The translations under genes were made by a program, and so were the position numbers. Below, piece by piece: positions 1 through 6,166 of a stretch of DNA of 64,000 nucleotides. A model generated the notes under the pieces. It was not told where the DNA came from. It ran no database searches and saw only the letters and a program-made list of their open reading frames with translations. How positions within the stretch are numbered: the stretch's first letter is position 1; each line of letters begins with the position of its first letter. The DNA comes from Bacteroidota bacterium (lineage in GTDB: Bacteria > Bacteroidota > Bacteroidia > B-17B0 > Aurantibacillaceae), in assembly GCA_013298715.1 (NCBI GenBank), contig JAAFIQ010000005.1:62001-126000 (forward strand), given 5' to 3'.

Positions 1-186
1 TAACCAAATACCTAATACACATATAACTTCTATCAGTCCGATTATAAAACCAAAACTATGCGAAATATGGAGTTCGTCTAATTGTTGGTAGAGTTGTGGA
101 AAACCTATTAGTTTTAATACACCTACTGCTGTCATTTGCAAACTCACTAAAACAAGTATGCCGTAAAAAATTCTTTTTTTTGTCAT
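1..186 (-). CDS. DoxX-like small membrane protein (partial, cut by window edge)
   Basis: An open frame begins at an ATG (complement of 184-186) and runs off the left edge, giving 62 visible residues. It starts MTKKRIFYGILVLVSLQ and has two hydrophobic stretches (about residues 6-30 and 47-62) joined by a short polar segment containing GFPQLYQQL. Layout and wording resemble the DoxX-like family of small four-helix membrane proteins; the exact function is unknown. It lies 75 nt downstream of the Crp/Fnr gene on the same strand, with a CRP-type palindrome in the gap, so the regulator may control it. The C-terminal half is not visible, so the family call is moderate. Confidence 0.55.
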   Translation of the reverse strand, partial: MTKKRIFYGILVLVSLQMTAVGVLKLIGFPQLYQQLDELHISHSFGFIIGLIEVICVLGIWL

Positions 187-239
187 GATTTCATTATTTT
201 AAATTCAAGACAAAATTGTGATATAATAATTGCGTTAAC

Positions 240-255
240 TGTGATTCAAATCACA
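240..255. promoter_or_regulatory. CRP-type palindromic operator
   Basis: TGTGATTCAAATCACA is a palindrome with two perfect 7-base arms and a 2-base centre, matching the classical CRP pattern TGTGA-N6-TCACA. It lies between the stop of the Crp/Fnr gene and the start of the DoxX-like gene, about 60 nt upstream of that ATG. A near -7 box (CAATTTTG on the minus strand) lies between it and the gene. A role as the neighbouring regulator's operator is inference. Confidence 0.5.
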
Positions 256-261
256 AAATTC

Positions 262-834
262 TTATGCCGCTATTTTGCTAGGAAGTCGGCTTACTGTTTC
301 TCTTGTTAAGCCTAAAAATTGAGAGAGATGCGTTACCGAAACCCTTTGAAGTAAATTTGGTCTATTTGTTAATAAGAATTCATATCGCTCTTGAGGTGTC
401 ATTGTTAATAGAATTTTCAAATGCTCTTTATGATAGGCTAAAATGTCGTGAGTTACCTGTCTTCCAATTTTTTCAAAAACAGGAAATTGAATACAAAGAT
501 TTTCAAGATCTGTATTTTTAAATGCAATTATCTCTGAATTTTCTAATGCCTTTATAGAGTAGTCGGAAGGGTTTTTATTTATATAACTTTCACAGTCGGA
601 AAGGAAAGTATTTTCGATATTAAATTGAATAATTTTTTCGTTGCCTTGTGTATCTATTGCATAAAGTTTGAATAGCCCTTTAACTACAAAAGCCGACGAA
701 TAACAAATTTGCCCTGCTTGTAAGAATAATTGTTTTTTTGCAATTGATTTTGATTTTAGAATTGTGGAAAAAGCCGTCCACTCTTGCCCTGTTAAGTCAG
801 CAGTTTTAGTAATATGTTGTCGAAATATTTCCAT
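262..834 (-). CDS. Crp/Fnr family transcriptional regulator
   Basis: A protein of 190 residues, the usual size for short Bacteroidota Crp/Fnr regulators. Residues about 20-115 form the cyclic-nucleotide-binding-like beta-roll (segments FLQAGQICYSSAFVVKGLFK and IIQFNIENTFLSDCESY). A long dimerisation helix follows, and a C-terminal helix-turn-helix near residues 165-185 (LSQFLGLTRETVSRL). No Fnr-type cysteine cluster is visible, so an oxygen-sensing iron-sulfur site is unlikely. The extreme C-terminus reads SRLPSKIAA, with a proline where relatives usually have a basic residue after the recognition helix. It is followed on the same strand by a CRP-type palindrome and a DoxX-like gene, suggesting local regulation. 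The effector is unknown. Confidence 0.85.
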   Translation of the reverse strand: MEIFRQHITKTADLTGQEWTAFSTILKSKSIAKKQLFLQAGQICYSSAFVVKGLFKLYAIDTQGNEKIIQFNIENTFLSDCESYINKNPSDYSIKALENSEIIAFKNTDLENLCIQFPVFEKIGRQVTHDILAYHKEHLKILLTMTPQERYEFLLTNRPNLLQRVSVTHLSQFLGLTRETVSRLPSKIAA

Positions 835-923
835 TTTGTTGACGTGTTATGAGATAACTTTAGATTTGCTACTAACTCATTATGTTTTAAATCTAATAAA
901 ATCCTTTTATCATATTTTTTTCT

Positions 924-960
924 GTTCGAAATCCTGTCCGCGGGCAGGTAGGTTAGAACA
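924..960. repeat. GC-rich palindromic intergenic element
   Basis: A 16-base GC-rich near-palindrome, CCTGTCCGCGGGCAGG (933-948), sits in otherwise AT-rich intergenic DNA and is bracketed by TGTTC (924-928) and GAACA (956-960), which can extend the hairpin. GC-rich CCTGCC/GGCAGG hairpins of this kind are recurrent intergenic repeats in many Bacteroidota chromosomes. Only one copy is in this window, so its repeat status is inferred. Confidence 0.4.
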
Positions 961-995
961 TTTTTGGAACAGTTCGTGAAAAATGTGATTCTCAC

Positions 996-1027
996 AAAAA
1001 AACCCAAACTTTTTTGTTTGGGTTTTT
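996..1027 (-). terminator. Rho-independent terminator after hpf
   Basis: Arms AAACCCAAAC (1000-1009) and GTTTGGGTTT (1016-1025) are perfect complements around a six-base loop. The minus-strand transcript ends in a U-run, from the A-run at 995-1002. It lies immediately past the hpf stop codon and would end the xerC-hpf transcript. Confidence 0.8.
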
Positions 1028-1031
1028 AAAT

Positions 1032-1331
1032 TTAATGTCCTGTTATCTTTTCTTTATATTTTTTTACCTGTGTTTTTAAGGCCTCGCAAGCTAAATCGGT
1101 TGCTTCTTCAAAGCTAGCACATTGTTTTTTCGCAAAAAATTCATGGCCTTTGCCCAGCATTTTTATCTCAACAATTTTATTTTCGTTATTACTATTTTTA
1201 TCTAACCTCAGTATTACATCGCTAGCGTGTATACCATCATAATAGGTGCCTAATTTATCCACCTTTTCGTTTATAAAGCTTATTAACTTTAAATCTGCGT
1301 CAAAATGCACGCTCTGAATGTTTGTGTTCAT
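1032..1331 (-). CDS. hpf: Ribosome hibernation-promoting factor, short HPF/RaiA type
   Basis: A protein of 99 residues from the ATG at 1331, chosen because a strong GGAGG lies 7 nt upstream; an ATG 36 nt further upstream would overlap xerC. The sequence MNTNIQSVHFDADLKLISFI with KVDKL and YYDGI, and the C-terminal helix (FEEATDLACEALKTQVKKYKEK), fits the short HPF/YfiA/RaiA family. These proteins bind the 30S decoding centre and stabilise inactive ribosomes in stationary phase. It follows xerC by 25 nt and is downstream of rpsU, the usual Bacteroidota order. A terminator lies right after it. Confidence 0.9.
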   Translation of the reverse strand: MNTNIQSVHFDADLKLISFINEKVDKLGTYYDGIHASDVILRLDKNSNNENKIVEIKMLGKGHEFFAKKQCASFEEATDLACEALKTQVKKYKEKITGH

Positions 1332-1338
1332 ACTTTTT

Positions 1339-1343
1339 CCTCC
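1339..1343 (-). promoter_or_regulatory. Shine-Dalgarno sequence of hpf
   Basis: GGAGG on the minus strand, 7 nt upstream of the hpf ATG, inside a purine-rich stretch. It fixes the start of hpf. It is notable because nearly every other gene here lacks a Shine-Dalgarno, as expected for Bacteroidota. Confidence 0.75.
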
Positions 1344-1356
1344 TTTTTTTAGTTGT

Positions 1357-2250
1357 TTACTCTCCACTACGTGGATGTGCTTGTTTGTAGCTTTTTTTTA
1401 ATTTATCAATAGTATTGTGCGTATAAACCTGCGTTGCCTGCAAGCTCGAATGACCTAATAATTCTTTCACAGCATTTATGTCTGCACCATTGTTTAATAA
1501 ATGGGTAGCAAATGTGTGGCGCAATGTATGCGGACTGTTTTTTGAATTTGAATTAACGTAGCTTAATAATTTTTTGATTAGAGCAGTAGCTGCCGACGGA
1601 CTAAGTGTTTTATTTTTAGGATTAATCAAAAAATAAGGGTTATCTAAGTTTAGTTCTTTTTTTACGAGAAAGTATGACTCAAGGTTACGTTTAAGTGGTA
1701 TATCAAACGGAATTATTCTTTCCTTATTTCGCTTCCCTAAAACTTTTAGTTGGGTGTTAAAAATGTCAAAATCATCGGTTTTTAAGCTCAGTAATTCCTC
1801 GCGCCTAAGGCCAGTTTGGTAGAGCAGGTCTAATACTACCTTATCTCTAATTCCTTCAAAATCATTATTAAATTTAATTTCATTAAAAAGTCTTTTTGTT
1901 TCAGATTCATCTAAAAATACGGGTAATTTCTTTTTGGTTTTTGGTCCTTGAACCCGTGTTGCAACATTTGCCGTTACTAATTCTTGTTTATGCAAATATT
2001 TGAAGTAAGATTTTAGGGCGCTTAATTTACGGTTCACCGATTTGGCTTCGTACTTTTTGTCCATTAAATGTGCCAAAAACCCACGAATGTGTTGGTGTGT
2101 AATTTCATTAAGATTATCAATTACGATTTCTTGGTTTAAAAACTCAAAAAATTGAGTTAAATCATTTTCATAACTAATTTTAGTATGCTTGCTAACCCTT
2201 TTTTGTTTAAAAAGGTAATTTAAAAAGTTTGAAAGCTCAGTTGTAAGCAT
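1357..2250 (-). CDS. xerC: Tyrosine recombinase XerC/XerD
   Basis: A 297-residue site-specific recombinase of normal Xer length. The N-terminal SAM-like DNA-binding domain is about residues 1-95. The catalytic domain carries the full set: Arg149 (GLRREE), Lys173, His241 and Arg244 (HTLRHTFATHLL), His267 (LLGHSS) and nucleophile Tyr276. Xer recombinases resolve chromosome dimers at dif sites during division. It lies between rpsU and hpf, a syntenic place for xer genes in Bacteroidota. The start codon abuts a terminator-like hairpin that follows rpsU, so its expression probably depends on read-through. The C versus D assignment is by synteny only. Confidence 0.9.
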   Translation of the reverse strand: MLTTELSNFLNYLFKQKRVSKHTKISYENDLTQFFEFLNQEIVIDNLNEITHQHIRGFLAHLMDKKYEAKSVNRKLSALKSYFKYLHKQELVTANVATRVQGPKTKKKLPVFLDESETKRLFNEIKFNNDFEGIRDKVVLDLLYQTGLRREELLSLKTDDFDIFNTQLKVLGKRNKERIIPFDIPLKRNLESYFLVKKELNLDNPYFLINPKNKTLSPSAATALIKKLLSYVNSNSKNSPHTLRHTFATHLLNNGADINAVKELLGHSSLQATQVYTHNTIDKLKKSYKQAHPRSGE

Positions 2251-2291
2251 AAAAAATCCTAACTCAAGTTTACATAACTTAAGTTAGGATT
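2251..2291 (-). terminator. Terminator/attenuator hairpin between rpsU and xerC
   Basis: On the minus strand a 16-bp stem (2276-2291 with 2255-2270, one G-U wobble, six or fewer loop bases) is followed by a U-run at 2256-2251. It lies 25 nt after the rpsU stop and ends exactly at the xerC start codon. Its form is that of an intrinsic terminator. Confidence 0.8.
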
Positions 2292-2315
2292 GCAAATTTT
2301 TAAAGATAAAAATTG

Positions 2316-2510
2316 TTATTCTATAGCGCCAATGGCTAATTTTTGCTTGTAAACAGCTTTAATAACTTGTTGGCGGCGATTAATTGACGGTTTAGTGAAT
2401 TTTTGACGCTCACGTAATTGTTTGATTACACCAGTTTTTTCAAACTTTTTTTTGTACTTTTTTAAGGCTTTTTCAATGTTATCGCCTTCTTTTATTTGAA
2501 CTATTAACAT
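2316..2510 (-). CDS. rpsU: Small ribosomal subunit protein bS21
   Basis: A 64-residue basic protein beginning MLIVQIKEGDNIEKALKKYK and containing FEKTGVIKQLRERQKF, a clear bS21. It sits on the 30S platform near the anti-Shine-Dalgarno end of 16S rRNA. In Bacteroidota bS21 is reported to help occlude the anti-Shine-Dalgarno sequence, and some rpsU mRNAs there carry a strong Shine-Dalgarno. Here no GGAGG-type motif precedes the ATG; the leader is about 30 nt and A/T-rich. It has its own promoter at 2543-2571 and is followed by a terminator hairpin. Confidence 0.95.
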   Translation of the reverse strand: MLIVQIKEGDNIEKALKKYKKKFEKTGVIKQLRERQKFTKPSINRRQQVIKAVYKQKLAIGAIE

Positions 2511-2542
2511 TTGTAGTTTATTAAGTTTTATAATTGAGGGGG

Positions 2543-2571
2543 CAAATATACTAAATTAATTATAATAACAA
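2543..2571 (-). promoter_or_regulatory. rpsU promoter (-7 and -33 boxes)
   Basis: On the minus strand TATATTTG (complement of 2543-2550) matches the Bacteroidota -7 box TAnnTTTG exactly. TTG at 2569-2571 is at suitable distance for the -33 element. Transcription would start some 25-30 nt before the rpsU ATG. Confidence 0.65.
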
Positions 2572-2600
2572 GTATTTTTTTAAAAGTATTTTAATTAACC

Positions 2601-2608
2601 TAAATTTG
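2601..2608 (+). promoter_or_regulatory. -7 box upstream of the nrnA-like gene
   Basis: TAAATTTG matches TAnnTTTG and ends 15 nt before the ATG at 2624. The expected transcript start (about 2615) lies after an in-frame TTG at 2606, which rules that TTG out and supports the ATG. Confidence 0.55.
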
Positions 2609-2623
2609 AACAAATTAAGTAAA

Positions 2624-3625
2624 ATGAGTAAAACACTGTTTAATAACCTTTCAAAACTAATAAAATCGAGCCAAAATAGCGTAATTGTTACTCATTTTAA
2701 TCCTGATGGCGATGCTATGGGAAGTAGTTTGGCCCTATACAATTTTTTATTGAAACTTAAAAAAAAGGTTACCGTTATTGTTCCTAACCCTTATCCTGAA
2801 TTTTTACATTGGTTGCCAGCAAATAATAAAGTGCTTGTTTTCTCTGAAAATGAAGCAAAGGCAACAAAGCTTTTAAACGCAGCAGATTGCATTTATACAT
2901 TAGACTTTAATAATTTTGGTAGATTAGAAAAATTGGGTGAGGTTTTAAAATCGCTTAAAAAAACCTTTGTATTAATTGATCATCACCAACAACCAGATAA
3001 CTATGCTAAATACAAATTGCACAATGTAAAGGCTTGCAGTACCTGCGAATTAATTTTTGATTTTATTGTTGGCGTTGGAGAAAAAAAACTTTTAGATAAA
3101 AAAATTGCGGCGTGTTTGTACACAGGAATAATGACAGATACCGGTTCTTTTAGATACCCAGGCGTTTCATCAAAAACTCATGTGATTTTGGCAGAGTTGT
3201 TAAAAACTGGCATTGTTCCTAGCCAAATACACAGCGCCATTTACGATACATACAGTGTTAGCCGATTAAAATTAGTTGGTTATTGCTTAAACGAAAAATT
3301 GAAATTAGTAGAAAATAATAAAGTAGCTTATTTTAATTTAAGTAATCAAGAATTACAACAATTTAATTACCAAAAAGGCGATACAGAAGGTTTAGTAAAT
3401 TATCCATTTTCAATCCAAGGTGTGTCTGTATGCGCCATGTTTACTGAAGCGCCAGAGGGTTTTGTAAAAATTAGTTTTAGAAGCAAAGGAAAAATTGATG
3501 TAAATAAATTTGCGCGTGCACATTTTAATGGTGGCGGACATATAAACGCAGCTGGTGGTAAGAGTAATGAAAGTTTACAAAACACTATTTTAAAATTTGA
3601 ATCGTTAGTTAAAAAATTAGTTTAA
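2624..3625 (+). CDS. DHH/DHHA1 phosphoesterase, NrnA-like
   Basis: A protein of 333 residues. Its N-terminal DHH domain carries metal-binding motifs HFNPDGDAMGSS (about residues 25-36) and LIDHHQQPD (about 117-125). The DHHA1 domain ends with the glycine-rich GGGHINAAGG. This is the architecture of bifunctional oligoribonuclease/pAp phosphatase NrnA, which degrades short RNA and 3'-phosphoadenosine 5'-phosphate. It is the first gene of a tight operon with a DUF6913-like protein and asnB. NrnA and related nanoRNase or c-di-nucleotide phosphodiesterase activities cannot be separated by sequence alone. Confidence 0.85.
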   Translation: MSKTLFNNLSKLIKSSQNSVIVTHFNPDGDAMGSSLALYNFLLKLKKKVTVIVPNPYPEFLHWLPANNKVLVFSENEAKATKLLNAADCIYTLDFNNFGRLEKLGEVLKSLKKTFVLIDHHQQPDNYAKYKLHNVKACSTCELIFDFIVGVGEKKLLDKKIAACLYTGIMTDTGSFRYPGVSSKTHVILAELLKTGIVPSQIHSAIYDTYSVSRLKLVGYCLNEKLKLVENNKVAYFNLSNQELQQFNYQKGDTEGLVNYPFSIQGVSVCAMFTEAPEGFVKISFRSKGKIDVNKFARAHFNGGGHINAAGGKSNESLQNTILKFESLVKKLV

Positions 3626-3632
3626 TTATTTT

Positions 3633-4127
3633 TTGGATTTTATTAGAAATATTTTACTTTCAAACACCGTTAAAAGCAATACCAATAAGCACGGCAAGCA
3701 GTTTTTAAATTGGGATAAAATTACAACCATTTACTTGTTAATTGATGAAACGAGTGTGGACAAAAATAAGTTAGATAATTTTTTTTCAAATTTAAATAAA
3801 CACATAGAGGTTGGTTACACAAATATTACCTCTAAATCAGCAACATTTTCAGATTGGCATTGCTTTACAAAAAACGAAACTAACTTTTTAAAATTACCAA
3901 ACAAAAACGCATTTATCCCAAAAACAGAATTTGATTTGCTAATAAACACGTGCAGTCATGAAAACCACTATGCTATTAGTATTTCTGCGGTTATAAATGC
4001 AAAACTAAAATGTAGTAGTTTTGATTATAATTCTATTTACAACCTAATAATAGATAAAAAGGAAGCAAGCTTACAAAGTTATTTACAAAACGTAGTAAAC
4101 TATTTAATAATGATAAAACCAAGATAA
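3633..4127 (+). CDS. DUF6913-like protein of unknown function
   Basis: A 164-residue protein, probably starting at TTG 3633, seven nt after the nrnA stop; no ATG exists near the N-terminus. Visible features are a basic N-terminus (NTNKHGKQFLNWDK), a central WHCFTKNETNFLKLPNK, and DLLINTCSHENHYAISISAVINAKLK, where a strand-helix unit looks conserved. No catalytic motif is recognised. I associate it with the Bacteroidota DUF6913 family, often found near nrnA, but from memory only. Its stop overlaps the asnB ATG (TAATG), implying translational coupling. Confidence 0.6.
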   Translation: MDFIRNILLSNTVKSNTNKHGKQFLNWDKITTIYLLIDETSVDKNKLDNFFSNLNKHIEVGYTNITSKSATFSDWHCFTKNETNFLKLPNKNAFIPKTEFDLLINTCSHENHYAISISAVINAKLKCSSFDYNSIYNLIIDKKEASLQSYLQNVVNYLIMIKPR

Positions 4128-6040
4128 TGTGCGGTATTGCAGGCATAATTAATAAACAAAAGAATGCACTTGGTGTAAATCAACTAATTCAATTATCTAA
4201 AACTATAGCGCACCGCGGCCCTGACGGCGAAGGATTTGTATTAATTGATGACGGTAAAGCAAAACCATTTTTAAGCGATGTTAACGAATTAAATACAAGT
4301 AAAGAATTACCATTTTTATCAAACGAAAAAATTAAATCACAAGAACAAAAAAGTTTTGATGTAGGCTTAGCACACCGAAGGCTGAGTATTATTGATTTAA
4401 GCGCCTTGGGGCATCAGCCCATGAGTACCAAAGAGGGTAAGTATTGGATAACCTTTAATGGTGAAATTTATAATTATTTAGAATTAAAAGAAGATCTTGT
4501 AAAAAAAGGATTTTCTTTTTTTAGTAATACAGATACTGAGGTTGTTTTAAATGCCTACAAACACTGGGGTAAAAATTGCCTAACAAAGTTTAATGGCATG
4601 TTTGCTTTTGTGATTATTGATTTGGAATTAAATATTGCTTTTGCTGCCAGAGATAGAATAGGGGTGAAGCCATTCTATTTTATCAATACCGATTCATATT
4701 TTGCATTTGCCAGCGAGCAAAAAGCCTTTGTAAAATCTGGATTAATAAAAGCTGATGTGAACAACGAAAATCTGCACACTTATTTTTTTAATAATGTAAT
4801 TGAAGGTGGCGCAACTAATTTTTTTGAAAACGTAACAGAATTATTTCCTGGCAAGTGTTTGTTGTATAATTTAACACATCATAAATTTAGTATTGAAACT
4901 TATTTTGAATGTAACGATTTATTATCAAAAAAAAATAAAGCGTTAAGTGATAACGCAATTATTAAAGAGAATAAAAGTTTGATTTCTGATGCCATAAAAT
5001 TACGTTTAAGAAGCGATGTAGAGGTTGGCACGTGCCTTAGCGGCGGAATTGATAGCAGCGTAATTGCTTGCCAAATGGCCAAATTGATTAAGCAGCCTAT
5101 CAACTGTTTCACAGCAGTTTTTCCAAATTCAGCTATTAACGAAGAGAATTTTGCCAATCAAGTAGCGCAACAAATAAAGGCAAATCATTATAAAGTTGAA
5201 CCAAATAAAACTGATTTTCTTTCAGAAATAAATGAGTTGGTTTATAGCCAAGATACGCCTATTTGGAGTACCAGCACGTATGCACAACACAAAGTTATGT
5301 GGTTAGCAAAACAACATAAAACAAAAGTTGTTTTAGATGGGCAAGGCGCTGATGAGGTGTTTGCAGGCTATCACCATCATTACTTTGCCTTGTGGAAAAA
5401 TCAACTAAAAAAAGGCATGCTATTTGGTACAATTAAATCTATACACCAAAGTAGAATTTCGATTAATAATCCTTTTAAATTTTTTGTAAGAGATTTTATT
5501 AAGGGGAAATATGTTACCAACAAATCGGTTTACTTAAAATTTTTTAAAGCCGATTTTGTAAATCAATTTGAAATAAATGTATTGCCACAATTTCCTTCGT
5601 TAAACAAACAGTTAATAGACGATATACAAACCACACGGTTAAAAACATTTTTGAAGTGCGAAGATAGATGCAGTATGTGGCATGGGGTTGAAAGCCGCAC
5701 ACCATTTAGCGATGACATAAATTTATTAGAGTTTAATTTTAGTTATAACGGTAATCGAAAGATAAAAGAAGGCGTAAGCAAATATTTTTTAAGAGAAGCA
5801 ATGAAAGGGTTGTTACCCGAAAGTATATACAAACGTTACGACAAACAAGGTTTTGAAACTCCTTTTATAGAGTGGATGAAGTATTTAAAACCCGAAATGC
5901 TACAAAGTATTAGTGAGGCAAAATTTGATTTTGTAAACTATACTAATTTACAAAGCATAAACCTCGATTCTGCCATTGAGTGTTCCTTATTTTTTAAATT
6001 ATATGTGTTTAGTATTTGGAAGAAAGTTTTTGAAAGTTAA
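4127..6040 (+). CDS. asnB: Asparagine synthetase (glutamine-hydrolysing)
   Basis: A 637-residue class II amidotransferase. It begins MCGIAGI, so Cys2 becomes the N-terminal nucleophile of the glutaminase domain (about residues 1-215, with AHRGPDGEG and FNGEIYNY). The synthetase domain carries the ATP-binding SGGIDSS loop near residue 305 and LDGQGADEVFAGY. It converts aspartate, glutamine and ATP to asparagine. Its start overlaps the preceding stop by one base. Paralogues in glycan loci can amidate sugars or peptides, but placement beside nrnA suggests the housekeeping enzyme. Confidence 0.9.
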   Translation: MCGIAGIINKQKNALGVNQLIQLSKTIAHRGPDGEGFVLIDDGKAKPFLSDVNELNTSKELPFLSNEKIKSQEQKSFDVGLAHRRLSIIDLSALGHQPMSTKEGKYWITFNGEIYNYLELKEDLVKKGFSFFSNTDTEVVLNAYKHWGKNCLTKFNGMFAFVIIDLELNIAFAARDRIGVKPFYFINTDSYFAFASEQKAFVKSGLIKADVNNENLHTYFFNNVIEGGATNFFENVTELFPGKCLLYNLTHHKFSIETYFECNDLLSKKNKALSDNAIIKENKSLISDAIKLRLRSDVEVGTCLSGGIDSSVIACQMAKLIKQPINCFTAVFPNSAINEENFANQVAQQIKANHYKVEPNKTDFLSEINELVYSQDTPIWSTSTYAQHKVMWLAKQHKTKVVLDGQGADEVFAGYHHHYFALWKNQLKKGMLFGTIKSIHQSRISINNPFKFFVRDFIKGKYVTNKSVYLKFFKADFVNQFEINVLPQFPSLNKQLIDDIQTTRLKTFLKCEDRCSMWHGVESRTPFSDDINLLEFNFSYNGNRKIKEGVSKYFLREAMKGLLPESIYKRYDKQGFETPFIEWMKYLKPEMLQSISEAKFDFVNYTNLQSINLDSAIECSLFFKLYVFSIWKKVFES

Positions 6041-6060
6041 TCAAACAAGTTTCTTAACAC

Positions 6061-6146
6061 ATTACAATATTAATTGAAGGTTATTTTTTTAGCAGACATA
6101 AATCAAGCATCTAATTTAATTTTTAAAATCAAATTAATATTGTAAT
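6061..6146. repeat. 15-bp perfect inverted repeat, 56-nt spacer
   Basis: ATTACAATATTAATT at 6061-6075 is exactly complementary to AATTAATATTGTAAT at 6132-6146. It lies in the asnB-SBBP intergenic gap. It could fold asnB's 3' end or act as a long-range operator before the secreted-protein gene at 6167. There is no GC-rich stem or adjacent U-run, so it is not a standard terminator. Confidence 0.55.
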
Positions 6147-6166
6147 TTGGTTTAAAATTTTAGCTT

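Noticed and set aside
921-960. GTTCGAAATCC resembling a tRNA T-loop
   Set aside because: No cloverleaf or acceptor stem can be drawn around it; the bases form a GC-rich hairpin repeat.
2606-2623. TTG at 2606 as the start of the nrnA-like gene
   Set aside because: It is part of the -7 box TAAATTTG; the ATG at 2624 fits homologues.
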